From contig JAHYYJ010000008.1 in NCBI GenBank assembly GCA_019425015.1, forward strand, positions 1,889 through 65,888: a DNA stretch of 64,000 nt, read 5' to 3'. Origin of the DNA: Collinsella sp. (GTDB lineage: Bacteria; Actinomycetota; Coriobacteriia; Coriobacteriales; Coriobacteriaceae). Made by a program: the position numbers and the translations under genes. Of the stretch, positions 51,426-60,272 are shown in pieces; position 1 is the stretch's first letter, and each line of letters opens with the position of its first letter. The notes beneath the pieces are model-generated. The model saw only the letters and a list, made by a program, of their open reading frames with translations, was not told the DNA's origin and did no database searches.

Positions 51426-53183
51426 TTACAGCTGCCAGGCAGCCGCTTCCTTTTGCAGCGCAACCATGCGGGCGAATTCTCCACCTGCCGCCTTGAGCTG
51501 CGCCGGAGTGCCCTGCTCGGCAACCACACCATCCTTGAGTACAACGATCTTATCGGCATTTTCTACCGTGCGCATACGGTGGGCGATCACGATAACTGTC
51601 TTTCCTGCGAGCAGGCGGGAGAGCGCCTGCTGCACCACGGTCTCGTTCTCCACATCCAAACTCGCCGTCGCCTCGTCCAGCAACACGATCGGCGCATCTT
51701 TGAGCAGCGCGCGGGCGATGGAGATGCGCTGGCGCTCGCCGCCGGACAGCTTGGAGCCGTTCTCGCCGATCATGGTGTTGTAGCCCTGCGGCATGCGGCT
51801 CACAAACTCGTCGCAGTTGGCGGCACGCGCAGCCGCAAGCACTTGCTCATCGGTGGCGCCACGACGCCCGAGGCGGATGTTTCCCATCACCGTGTCGTCA
51901 AAGAGCAGCACGTCTTGGAACACAATGGCGTAGTCGCGCAGCAGCACCTCGGGGTCCACGCTCGCAACATCCACGCCACCCACGGTGACCGTGCCTTCGG
52001 TGGCGTCCCAAAAGCGCGCGGCCAGGCGGCTCACCGTAGACTTACCGGAACCCGAAGGACCGACCAGCGCCGTAACTTCGCCTTCCTTGGCGGTAAAGCT
52101 CACATCGGTAAGAACTTTCTCGCCGGCGCGGCCGTCCTCGCCCGCACCATAGCCAAATGCCACATGATCAAACACCACGTCATGACCTACGGGCTCAAAC
52201 TGCTCGCTGCCCCGCGCCACGGGCTCTTCCATGATGGAACGCATGCGCTTGGCAGACGACTCGGCGACAAACAGCTCCGACACGAGCATAAGGGCCTGAT
52301 CAAACGGCGCGTAGATACGGCTCACCATAAGCAGGAAGGCAAACATCACCAAAAAGTCGACCTGCCCGGAGGCGACCATCGTGGCGCCCGTGACCAGCGT
52401 GGTGGCAATGCCCAGACGCAGAATGGAGAAGGCGGAGTTGACCAGAAGCCCGTTGACGAGCTCGCCCTTGGTGGTCTCGCGCTCCTCGACATCGATCACG
52501 GCGTTGAGCCCCTCAAGATAATGGGCCTCCTGGTTGGTGGCGCGGATTTCGCGCACGCAGTCGAGCGTCTCCTGGATCGCCTCGGTGACCTTGACCTTCT
52601 CGGCGCGCACGCGGTCGAACACCGGGGTCATGGGGCCGCGTGTTAGATACAGCACGGCAAAGGCCACGGGAACGCTCCAAAACGCCGCAATCGCCAGCTG
52701 CCAGCAAAAGAACAGCGACGCCACGAACACAATGACGCTTGCGATGATGGCACCCCAAAGCTCTCCCAGCACGTGGCTGTAGGCGTGCTCCATGGCCTGG
52801 ACGTCGCCCATAATGGTCTCGGTTAAATCGGCCAGATCACGACGGCCAAAAAACGACAGCGGCAGCTTGCGCAAGCGCTCGGCGATCTCCATACGCTGCT
52901 TGCCGCACTCCTCGTAAAAGATGCAGTAGGTGTAGTAATACTGCTGCCAGTTAGAGGCAAAGAGCAACACGAAAAAGACCAGGAGGCCGCCCACAATCGG
53001 CAGGGCATCCGGCAGGTCGGCACCGGTGGCGAGATGTTCGACAAAACCGGCCATGACCAGGAACAATAAGCCCATGCCGGCCATGGTAATGAGATTGGTG
53101 AGCGCGGTCCAGAAAATGCCGCGTTTTACGCCGGCGACGCCTTTATCGGATAGGAAATACTTCTTTTGGAATGAGGCGAACAT
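51426..53183 (-). CDS. ABC transporter, fused permease-ATPase (second half of a heterodimer)
   Basis: The product is 585 aa. The N-terminal transmembrane domain has six helices (about residues 20-300). The nucleotide-binding domain has Walker A LVGPSGSGKSTVSRLA, signature KLSGGERQRISIARALL and Walker B IVLLDEATASLD. Its ATG follows the stop of the partner gene with no gap. The pair is the MsbA/MdlAB-like exporter type, also seen in siderophore-linked YbtPQ systems. The cargo is unknown. The divergent AraC-type gene may control it. Confidence 0.9.
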   Translation of the reverse strand: MFASFQKKYFLSDKGVAGVKRGIFWTALTNLITMAGMGLLFLVMAGFVEHLATGADLPDALPIVGGLLVFFVLLFASNWQQYYYTYCIFYEECGKQRMEIAERLRKLPLSFFGRRDLADLTETIMGDVQAMEHAYSHVLGELWGAIIASVIVFVASLFFCWQLAIAAFWSVPVAFAVLYLTRGPMTPVFDRVRAEKVKVTEAIQETLDCVREIRATNQEAHYLEGLNAVIDVEERETTKGELVNGLLVNSAFSILRLGIATTLVTGATMVASGQVDFLVMFAFLLMVSRIYAPFDQALMLVSELFVAESSAKRMRSIMEEPVARGSEQFEPVGHDVVFDHVAFGYGAGEDGRAGEKVLTDVSFTAKEGEVTALVGPSGSGKSTVSRLAARFWDATEGTVTVGGVDVASVDPEVLLRDYAIVFQDVLLFDDTVMGNIRLGRRGATDEQVLAAARAANCDEFVSRMPQGYNTMIGENGSKLSGGERQRISIARALLKDAPIVLLDEATASLDVENETVVQQALSRLLAGKTVIVIAHRMRTVENADKIVVLKDGVVAEQGTPAQLKAAGGEFARMVALQKEAAAWQL

Positions 53184-55007
53184 TTAGGCCTCGCCTCCCT
53201 TCGTGACGGCGGCATCCGCGGCAGCAGTGATCTTCCAGCTCGCGGCCTGTTCGTATTCGGCCCACATCTTGGCATACAGACCCTCTTGGGACAGCAACTC
53301 GGCATGGGTGCCAGTCTCCTGCACGCTACCTTGGTTGAGCACCACGATCTTGTCGGCCCCCACCACGGTCGAAAGCCGGTGCGCGATCATAATGACTGTG
53401 CGACCCGCCGCCAGTTTGCTAAAGGCACGCTGGATGAGCGCCTCGTTCTCGGGGTCGGCAAACGCTGTGGCCTCATCGAGCACCACGATGGGCGCGTCCT
53501 TAAGGATTGCGCGGGCGAGTGCCACGCGCTGGACCTCGCCGCCCGAAAGGTACGCCCCGCCGGCGCCGAGCATGGTGTCGATGCCCTGCGGGAGCTTGGC
53601 CACGATATCGTCGCACTGGGCCGCGGAGAGGGCCGCGCGCACTTCGTCGTCAGTAGCTGTAGGCTTGGAGGCACGCACGTTATCGGCAAGTGTTTGCCGG
53701 AACAGCTGGTTGGTCTGAAACACAAAGGCGACCTGGTCCATAAGCTCGTGCGGATCCATGTCGCGAACGTCTACACCGCCTACGAGCACACGACCTGCGG
53801 AAACATCCCAAAAACGCGGGATCAGACTGGCACAGGTTGACTTACCGCCGCCAGAGGGACCCACCAACGCGAGGGTGCTACCTGCAGAAACGCTAAAGCT
53901 CACATGGTTGACGGCAGGTGCCTCGGCACCCTCGTAGGTAAAGCTCACGTCCTCAAATCGCACGTCGCCGCCGGCGGGGTGCTTGGGCTGGGCAGGCACG
54001 GAGAGCTGCTTGGAATCCATGACGCTTCGAATGCGAGCCAGCGAATCGGCACTCATCTGAGAGGCCTCGCCCACAAACATGAGCTTGGTCATGGCCGTTG
54101 GTACCACGGCCGAAAATATCGCGTAAAACGTGAAGTTGGCCATAAAATGCGCGAAGTCCGTCTCGCCCGGCGCCAACAGCAACGCCACGGGCAACAGGAA
54201 TGTCACAAGACCATTGAGCGCGGTAAGGTTGAGCACCTGCGGGCCTCGGCAGAACGTGCCCGCATAGTTTTGCGCCATGTCGGCGTATTCGGCGATCGCG
54301 TCGTGGAACGCCTTAAAGGAGTAGACCGTCTGCTGGAACACCTTGACCACGGGGATGCCGCGCACGTATTCGGTGCCGGTCTTGTTCATCTTGACCAGCG
54401 CGCCCATGTAGGCCTTCATAAACTCGGCGCCCTTGCCGCTCATCATGGTGGCCATGGCGCAAAACGAAACGACGACCGAGATTAAGCATGCCGCGCCCAA
54501 GCGCCAATCGAGGGCGAAAAGCAGCACGAGCAAGCCCACGACCATGGCGGCGGCGCCTGCGATATCGGGCAGCATGTGTGCGAGCAAAGTCTCTGTGGAA
54601 GCGGCGCATCCGTCTACGATACGGCGCAGCTCACCGGTGGCGTGTGTGTTAAAGTAGCCAAGCGGCAGCTTAAGCAGGTGCTCGCTCGTAGTCTTGCGAA
54701 TATTGGACGCGCAGCGAAACGCAGACAGGTGCGTGCACATGAGCCCCACGAAATAGACCACGATGCTTGCCAGCGCAAACCCCACGGCCCACCAGCCATA
54801 CGTCGCGATGCCGCAGGCTTCGCTCCAGTTAGGTGCCACGGCGATCAGATCGCGCGCGACAAGCCAAATGCACACGTACGGGCCAAAGCTCAGCAGCTGC
54901 GAGAGCGCCGAGAGGGCCATGCCCAAATATGTTAGGAATTTACGGTCGCCGGCATATGCAAGCAGCTCGCCGATACCGCCGCCTTCCTTTTTTGATCCCT
55001 TTGCCAT
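53184..55007 (-). CDS. ABC transporter, fused permease-ATPase (first half of a heterodimer)
   Basis: The product is 607 aa from the ATG at 55007, with AGAAAGGAA upstream. Six membrane helices lie within residues 25-310. The ATPase domain has Walker A LVGPSGGGKSTCASLI and FVFQTNQLFRQTLADN (Q-loop). The signature is YLSGGEVQRVALARAIL and Walker B is IVVLDEATAFADPENEAL. The degenerate end of Walker B/D-loop (TAFADPEN) resembles YbtP-type subunits. It is followed directly by its partner gene (53183), so they form one heterodimer. The substrate cannot be told from sequence; peptide, lipid or metallophore are options. Confidence 0.9.
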   Translation of the reverse strand: MAKGSKKEGGGIGELLAYAGDRKFLTYLGMALSALSQLLSFGPYVCIWLVARDLIAVAPNWSEACGIATYGWWAVGFALASIVVYFVGLMCTHLSAFRCASNIRKTTSEHLLKLPLGYFNTHATGELRRIVDGCAASTETLLAHMLPDIAGAAAMVVGLLVLLFALDWRLGAACLISVVVSFCAMATMMSGKGAEFMKAYMGALVKMNKTGTEYVRGIPVVKVFQQTVYSFKAFHDAIAEYADMAQNYAGTFCRGPQVLNLTALNGLVTFLLPVALLLAPGETDFAHFMANFTFYAIFSAVVPTAMTKLMFVGEASQMSADSLARIRSVMDSKQLSVPAQPKHPAGGDVRFEDVSFTYEGAEAPAVNHVSFSVSAGSTLALVGPSGGGKSTCASLIPRFWDVSAGRVLVGGVDVRDMDPHELMDQVAFVFQTNQLFRQTLADNVRASKPTATDDEVRAALSAAQCDDIVAKLPQGIDTMLGAGGAYLSGGEVQRVALARAILKDAPIVVLDEATAFADPENEALIQRAFSKLAAGRTVIMIAHRLSTVVGADKIVVLNQGSVQETGTHAELLSQEGLYAKMWAEYEQAASWKITAAADAAVTKGGEA

Positions 55008-55121
55008 GAGATTCCTTTCTAACGGCTTGAGAGTTAACCGTAATGAACTTATCATTGATGTGTTAGCCATGGCTCACAATCGAGCCAGGCGTGGACGTTT
55101 CTGCAAAGGAAAGGGACGCTT

Positions 55122-56126
55122 TTGCAAATACGGCGGGCAGCGACCGACATAACCGAGCTCTATGCACCGCAGTTTGAGCAGTTTGGCCTGGAGCTTACCG
55201 GCAAGGGCGCCGTCTTTACCGGCGAGGTGGCAAACGATCGGGCGCACGGACGCGCATGGATCATGCCCCTCTCCCCTGCCTGCATCGTCATGGAGCATTA
55301 CATTACCCCGACGCACGATATGTACCTGGCCGAATACACACCCGAACCGTACGCGTGCGTGAGCGAGGTCAGCGCGCCCACGCTCATGTGCATGCCCGAA
55401 GCCGGCATAACGCCTGCGAACCTTAAACCCCTGCATGGACCGTGGCCGAACAGCGCGGTGTGCAGCTTTATCCAAGATAGCTGCGGCGAGGAGCTAAGTC
55501 CGCTGTTTGCAGGGCAGCTTTATCACTCGCGCTCGGTGCTCTTTTTGCCCGGGTATTTTGACGAGCTGGAGCATCGGTATCCCACTGAGTTCGTAGGAGT
55601 CTTTGAAGCGTTTGCCGAGTCATGGCACGAGGAGGCGACGTCTGCCATCTGCCACACGCTGCGCCGGATTAACGAGGACCGCGCCCGCACCGTAGGCGGA
55701 CACGTCTATATGCAAGGCATCGTGGAGACCATGGTCGCGGAGCTCGCCTGTTCGCGCGCGGCCCACAAGCAGGCGCGGCGGGCGGCAGACACACGCGCCA
55801 GCATAACCATTGCCGAAGAAGCAACGGCAATGATTGAGCGCGCGCTCGACAAAGGCAGACGTGTGGGTATCAACGAGGTAGCCGAGAGGCTCTACACAAG
55901 CCGCTCCAAGCTATGCGCCACCTTTAAGGCCCAAACCGGCGAGTCCCTGGGTGCCTACATTCGCAGACGCCGTATGGAGCGAGCACAGGACCTTTTGGCC
56001 GATAGCTCGCTCACGATAGCGCAGGTCGCAGAGCGTCTAGGCTACCCTCAGCAGGCCGCCTTCGCCCAAGCCTTCAAGCAACACACCGGCACCACCCCCA
56101 CCGCCTGGCGCTCCCAACACCAGTAA
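55122..56126 (+). CDS. AraC-family transcriptional regulator
   Basis: The product is 334 aa with a TTG start (55122) after AAAGGAAAGGGACG; no ATG fits better at the N-terminus. The N-terminal domain (about residues 1-230) resembles ligand-sensing regions of YbtA-like regulators. The C-terminal AraC domain has two HTHs (GINEVAERLYTSRSKLCATF and TIAQVAERLGYPQQAAFAQA) and the FKQHTGTTPTAWR signature. It is divergent from the ABC exporter pair across 114 bp and is its likely regulator. Confidence 0.88.
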   Translation: MQIRRAATDITELYAPQFEQFGLELTGKGAVFTGEVANDRAHGRAWIMPLSPACIVMEHYITPTHDMYLAEYTPEPYACVSEVSAPTLMCMPEAGITPANLKPLHGPWPNSAVCSFIQDSCGEELSPLFAGQLYHSRSVLFLPGYFDELEHRYPTEFVGVFEAFAESWHEEATSAICHTLRRINEDRARTVGGHVYMQGIVETMVAELACSRAAHKQARRAADTRASITIAEEATAMIERALDKGRRVGINEVAERLYTSRSKLCATFKAQTGESLGAYIRRRRMERAQDLLADSSLTIAQVAERLGYPQQAAFAQAFKQHTGTTPTAWRSQHQ

Positions 56127-56180
56127 GGAGCCAGCAAAGGGACAGACCAATGAGCTCCACATGCAGAGAAGGTCACCTGC

Positions 56181-56213
56181 AATGTGACAAAGGGACTGTC
56201 CCTTTGTCACATT
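56181..56213. repeat. Perfect 33-bp palindrome of the GGGAC family
   Basis: Sixteen-bp arms, AATGTGACAAAGGGAC and its exact complement, around one T. It is the intact version of the truncated copy at 51393, so the two may flank the ABC/AraC block. It lies 55 bp past the AraC stop. Confidence 0.78.
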
Positions 56214-56292
56214 CACAAAAATGGGCGCGCCAACGGCACGCCCATTCACCAAATTCCATTCAGCCCACCTGACCCGGAAGGCCGAGTCGTCA

Positions 56293-56439
56293 GGGCGGGG
56301 AAGGCCCCCGGAGCGGCGGGGCGCTTGCTCAAAATGAGTTCCGCACGCAAAGAAGGCCACTTAATGTGGCCTTCGTCTTGCGCAGGACTGTTCGAAATTT
56401 TGAGGAAGCACCCCACCGCTCCGGGGGCCTTCCCCGCCC
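56293..56439. repeat. 147-bp MITE-like element with 43-bp terminal inverted repeats
   Basis: The left arm 56293-56335 begins GGGCGGGGAAGGCCCCCGG and ends CTCAAAAT. The right arm 56397-56439 is its inverse with three or four mismatches. The interior has a second hairpin AAGGCCAC/GTGGCCTT (about 56353-56373). It fills the gap between the AraC and gatB 3' ends and may also terminate both transcripts. Confidence 0.72.
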
Positions 56440-56445
56440 GTGAGT

Positions 56446-58122
56446 CTACGCGAGCGCCTTTCTCAGCAACTCGTTGAAGAGCTTCGGGTTGCCCTTGCCG
56501 CGGCTCGCCTTCATGCACTGGCCCACCAAAAAGCCGATAACCTTCTGGTTGCCGTCACGATACTGCTGCGCCTGCTCGGCACAGTTTGCCAGCACCTCGT
56601 CCACGATCGGCTGCAGCGCGCCGGCATCGCTCACCTGACGCATACCGCGCTCGTCGACGATCTTGTTGGGGTCGTCGCCAGTCTGGGCCATGGCCTCAAA
56701 GATCTCGTGCGCCTGGTTGGAGCTGATGGCATCGGTCGCCAGCAGCTTGGCAAGAGCGGCCACCTGAGCCGGCGCGATACCGGACTCGGCGAGCGACACG
56801 CCCGCGCCCTTAAGGTAGGCGATCATCTCGTTGACCAGCAGGTTTGCGACCGTCTGGGCCTCCTTGCCAGCCATGCCGGCAGCGGCGGCCTCAAAGAACT
56901 CGGCAAACTCCGGGTCGCCGGCGATTTGCTCGGCATCGGCCGCCTTAATGCCAAAATCGGCCTCAAAGCGGGCGCGCTTGGCATCGGGCAGCTCGGGGAT
57001 CTCGCCACGGCAGCGGTCGATGAACTCGTCGTCCAGGTCGAACGGCGCCAAGTCGGGATCGGGGAACAGACGATAGTCATCGGCCGTTTCCTTCACACGC
57101 ATGACCACGGTGCGCTTGCGGCTGGGCTCCCAGTGGCGGGTCTCCTGATAGATGATGCCGCCCTCCTCGAGCACCTCGGCCTGACGGCAGATCTCGTAGG
57201 CAAGGCCGTCATGCAGGCTCTTAAACGAGTTGAGGTTCTTGAGCTCGGTCTTGGTGCCCAGCTTGGTCTCGCCGCGGCGACGCAGCGACACGTTGCCGTC
57301 GCAGCGCATGGAACCCTTCTCCATGGAGCAGTCCGAAATGCCCAGCGTCACAAAGATGCGACGGAGCTTTTCCATAAACAGGCGCGCTTCCTCGGGCGTA
57401 CGCAGATCGGGCTCAGTCACGAGCTCAATCAAAGGCGTACCGCAGCGATTGTAGTCGACGAGCGACTCGGCCGCGGCGGTAATGCGGCCCTCGGCACCGC
57501 CCACGTGCACCATCTTGGCGGCGTCCTCCTCCATGTGGATGCGCAGGATGCGGATGGGCACCGTGTAGGAACCGTCCTCGCGGCGCTCAGGCATCTGCAG
57601 GTTAGATGCATCGTAGCTGGCCAGGTGGCCGGCACGCTGGTTGCCCTCGCGCATGGTCGACGTCATGGACGTGGACAGGCCCTCTGCGTTGGCCGAAGCG
57701 CTCGCCAGGCTCTGGGCCTCGGCCTCACCAAACGCGCAATCGGGGCGCTCGGCGGCACCGCGACCGGTCACATCAAGATCCAGGTGGCCGTACATGGCAA
57801 AAGCGACCGGACCCTGCGTGGTCTGGAAGTTCTTGGCCATATCGGGATAGAAGTAGTGCTTGCGGTAGAACATCGAGTGGCGCTGGATCTCGCAGTTGGT
57901 GGCCAGACCCGCCTTGACGATGCTCTCGATAGCGCGCTTGTTGGGCACCGGCAGGGCGCCGGGCAGGCCCAGGCACACCGGGCACACGTTGGCGTTGGGC
58001 TCGTCATCGTGGCCGAGCTTGCAGTTGCAGAACATCTTGGTATCGAGTGCGGTGAGCTCGGTATGGATCTCCAGGCCGATCACGGCCTCCCAATCCTGCA
58101 GGACCTCGGAAAGCTCCTTCAT
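56446..58122 (-). CDS. gatB: Asp-tRNA(Asn)/Glu-tRNA(Gln) amidotransferase subunit B, with an internal insertion
   Basis: The product is 558 aa, about 80 longer than usual. GatB binds mischarged tRNA and activates it with ATP. Family motifs: WEAVIGLEIHTEL, the Zn-binding CNCKLG and CPVCLGLPGALPVPN, YRKHYFYPDMAKNFQ, RIHMEEDAAKMVH, VDYNRCGTPLIELVTEPD and SMRCDGNVSLR. A C-terminal YqeY-like helical domain runs from about residue 410. Between residues about 117 and 183, where other GatB proteins have a short hairpin, there is a roughly 65-residue Ser/Ala/Glu-rich insertion (GRGAAERPDCAFGEAEAQS onwards). The ATG overlaps the gatA stop (TAATG). Confidence 0.95.
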   Translation of the reverse strand: MKELSEVLQDWEAVIGLEIHTELTALDTKMFCNCKLGHDDEPNANVCPVCLGLPGALPVPNKRAIESIVKAGLATNCEIQRHSMFYRKHYFYPDMAKNFQTTQGPVAFAMYGHLDLDVTGRGAAERPDCAFGEAEAQSLASASANAEGLSTSMTSTMREGNQRAGHLASYDASNLQMPERREDGSYTVPIRILRIHMEEDAAKMVHVGGAEGRITAAAESLVDYNRCGTPLIELVTEPDLRTPEEARLFMEKLRRIFVTLGISDCSMEKGSMRCDGNVSLRRRGETKLGTKTELKNLNSFKSLHDGLAYEICRQAEVLEEGGIIYQETRHWEPSRKRTVVMRVKETADDYRLFPDPDLAPFDLDDEFIDRCRGEIPELPDAKRARFEADFGIKAADAEQIAGDPEFAEFFEAAAAGMAGKEAQTVANLLVNEMIAYLKGAGVSLAESGIAPAQVAALAKLLATDAISSNQAHEIFEAMAQTGDDPNKIVDERGMRQVSDAGALQPIVDEVLANCAEQAQQYRDGNQKVIGFLVGQCMKASRGKGNPKLFNELLRKALA

Positions 58123-59636
58123 TACAGCTCGCCTCCCTTCCCGGAAAAATCGGGCGCGACGGAAAGCACGGGCGCGCCCGTGGCGGCATCGGCAAAGCCG
58201 CGCTCCAGGGCGCGGGCAAACGTGAGCAGCTGACGGTCCTTAAACGCCGGGCCCACCAGCTGGGCAGAAACGGGCAGCTGAGTGTCCTCGCCCAGGCCCA
58301 GCGGCACCGAGATGCCGCCGTTGCCGCAAATGTTGAGCGAGATGGTGTACAGGTCGGAGAGGTACATCTGCGTGGGGTCGCTGATCTCGCCAAACATAAA
58401 GGCCGTGCGCGGCGAGGCTGGCATGAGGATGGTGTCCACCTTGGCATACGCGGCGTCGTAGTCCCGCGTGATGAGCGTACGGGCCTTTTGCGCGGCGTAG
58501 TAGTACTTGTCGTACACGCCCGAGCTCAGCAGGTAGGCGCCGAGCATCTGACGGCGCTTGGCCTCGGCGCCAAAGCCGTGGGCGCGCGAAAGCGAGCTCT
58601 GGTCGGACAGGTTGGCGCAGCCCTCCTCCTGATAGCCGTAGCGAATGCCGTCAAAGCGAGCCAGGTTGGAGAACGCCTCGGCCGGACCGATGACGTAGTA
58701 GGCAGCGATGGCGGCATCCAGGTGCGGCAGGTCGACCTCGACCAGCTCGGCGCCCTGGTTCTGCAGCTCCTGGGCGGCGCGCTGAACAGCGGCCTTGACC
58801 TCGGGCGTCAGACCCTCGGCCTCCATAAACGCGGGGATGATGCCCACGCGCTTGCCCTCGATGCTGTCGTTGAGATGCTCGGTAAAGTCGACGGCGCAAT
58901 CCTGGCTCGTGCAGTCGTACGGATCGTGGCCCGCGCCGGTAAGCGCGTTCATGGCCAGCGCGACATCCTCGACCGTGCGGCCAAAGGGCCCCACCTGGTC
59001 GAGCGACGAGCCAAAGGCAACCACGCCGTAACGGCTCACGGCGCCATACGTGGGCTTAAAGCCCACCACGCCGCACAGCGACGCCGGCTGGCGAATGGAG
59101 CCGCCGGTGTCCGAGCCCAGCGAGAGCGCGACCTCGCCCGCGGCGACGGCGGCAGCGGAGCCGCCCGAGGAGCCGCCGGGCACGCGTTCGGTATCCCAGG
59201 GGTTGTTGGTGCGGTGGAACGCCGAGCTCTCGGTGGAGCTGCCAAAGGCAAACTCATCCATGTTGGCCTTGCCCATGGGCAGGCAGCCGGCGTCGAGCAT
59301 GCGCTGGACACAGGTGGCGGTGTAGACGCTCTGGTAGTCCTCGAGCATGCGGGAAGCGCAGGTGGTGCGCGTGCCCACGAGGTTCATGTTGTCCTTAATG
59401 GCCAGCGGCACGCCCGCGAGCGGGGGCAGCGGCTTTCCGGCGGCACGGTCGGCATCCACACGCGCGGCGGCCTCGAGCGCAAGCTCGGGCGCCACCTGCA
59501 GGAATGCCTGGACCCCGCCCTCGCGCGCCTCGATGGCGGCAAGGGAGGCCTGGGCCACCTCGGTAGCGGTAAAGTCGCCGGCGGCAACGCCCGCGGCGAT
59601 CTGGGCGGCGGTAAGGGAATCGAAGCTTAGCGCCAT
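58122..59636 (-). CDS. gatA: Glutamyl-tRNA(Gln) amidotransferase subunit A
   Basis: The product is 504 aa. An amidase-signature enzyme that frees ammonia from glutamine for GatB. The catalytic Lys is in GVPLAIKDNMNL. The Ser-rich loop VPGGSSGGSAAAVAAGEVAL and SLGSDTGGSIRQPASLCG hold the cis-Ser and nucleophile Ser. VVAFGSSLDQVGPFGRTVED follows. The length is slightly above average. It overlaps gatC and gatB by one nucleotide each, giving a tightly coupled C-A-B operon. Confidence 0.97.
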   Translation of the reverse strand: MALSFDSLTAAQIAAGVAAGDFTATEVAQASLAAIEAREGGVQAFLQVAPELALEAAARVDADRAAGKPLPPLAGVPLAIKDNMNLVGTRTTCASRMLEDYQSVYTATCVQRMLDAGCLPMGKANMDEFAFGSSTESSAFHRTNNPWDTERVPGGSSGGSAAAVAAGEVALSLGSDTGGSIRQPASLCGVVGFKPTYGAVSRYGVVAFGSSLDQVGPFGRTVEDVALAMNALTGAGHDPYDCTSQDCAVDFTEHLNDSIEGKRVGIIPAFMEAEGLTPEVKAAVQRAAQELQNQGAELVEVDLPHLDAAIAAYYVIGPAEAFSNLARFDGIRYGYQEEGCANLSDQSSLSRAHGFGAEAKRRQMLGAYLLSSGVYDKYYYAAQKARTLITRDYDAAYAKVDTILMPASPRTAFMFGEISDPTQMYLSDLYTISLNICGNGGISVPLGLGEDTQLPVSAQLVGPAFKDRQLLTFARALERGFADAATGAPVLSVAPDFSGKGGEL

Positions 59637-59947
59637 TATTCGCTCTCCCCCTCTCCCAAAATGGACGGCACGCGGAAGTAGCGCTCACGCGCGCTGCCGG
59701 CGTTTTCGAGCGCGACGTCGAGCGGCAGGTCGCGCTCGGGCTCGCGCAGGTCGTCGCCCATCACGTTGGACAGGCTTCCGATGGGATGGAACGTGGGCTC
59801 CACGTCGGGCAAGTCATATTGCAAGACGGGCTCGAGCATCTGGACGGTGTCGTTCATGTAGGACGTCATCTGGGTGAGCTCGTCATCGGTCAGTGCGATC
59901 TTTGCGTACTCGGCGATGCCGCGCACATCTTTCTCGCTGAGTGCCAT
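59636..59947 (-). CDS. gatC: Glutamyl-tRNA(Gln) amidotransferase subunit C
   Basis: The product is 103 aa from the ATG at 59947, with AAGGGAG 7 nt upstream; the longer frame adds 6 residues. MALSEKDVRGIAEYAKIALT and the C-terminal half with LPDVEPTFHPI and REDL-like segments are typical GatC. It wraps around and stabilises GatA-GatB. It is the first gene of the operon. Confidence 0.95.
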   Translation of the reverse strand: MALSEKDVRGIAEYAKIALTDDELTQMTSYMNDTVQMLEPVLQYDLPDVEPTFHPIGSLSNVMGDDLREPERDLPLDVALENAGSARERYFRVPSILGEGESE

Positions 59948-60104
59948 AGGCGCTCCCTTCCGCATAACAGATAAACCGCTCTAGTATACAAGGCAACGCC
60001 GCTTGGAGCAGATGCTTTACCCAAATGCAGCGAAAACGTAACGAGGACGGCGGGCTGGCAGGCGGCGAGCTGGCGGTTCCGCAACGAAACCGCAACGTCC
60101 ATAG

Positions 60105-60152
60105 CGAAAACCGTCCCGCCCACAACGAAAACCGTCCCGCCCGCAGCGAAAA
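60105..60152. repeat. Short tandem repeat, 21-bp period
   Basis: CGAAAACCGTCCCGCCC occurs at 60105-60121 and 60126-60142, with a partial third unit at 60147. It is part of a 325-bp gap (59948-60272) upstream of gatC that has no gene. Confidence 0.5.
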
Positions 60153-60153
60153 G

Positions 60154-60210
60154 CATCACAACATTCAACGCTTTTCGCCAAAATCGCGATTTTCATCGAA
60201 TGTTGTGATG
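60154..60210. repeat. 57-bp hairpin element (CATCACAACATTC arms)
   Basis: Perfect 13-bp arms CATCACAACATTC (60154-60166) and GAATGTTGTGATG (60198-60210) enclose a smaller AAAATCGCGATTTT palindrome. It lies just before the palindrome at 60226. Confidence 0.6.
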
Positions 60211-60225
60211 GTTTGGAAGTCCCGA

Positions 60226-60258
60226 CCACCACAAAGGTGCCTGTCCCCGTTGTGGTGG
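60226..60258 (-). repeat. 33-bp palindrome of the GGGGACAGG family
   Basis: Read on the minus strand it is CCACCACAACGGGGACAGGC followed by ACCTTTGTGGTGG, differing from 21201-21233 at two positions. It lies 15 bp past the sortase stop and may terminate that transcript. Confidence 0.72.
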
Positions 60259-60272
60259 TTCTGAACGATGTC

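Noticed and set aside
60105..60152. Possible CRISPR array
   Set aside because: Only two and a half units of 21 bp with almost no spacer and no cas genes nearby.
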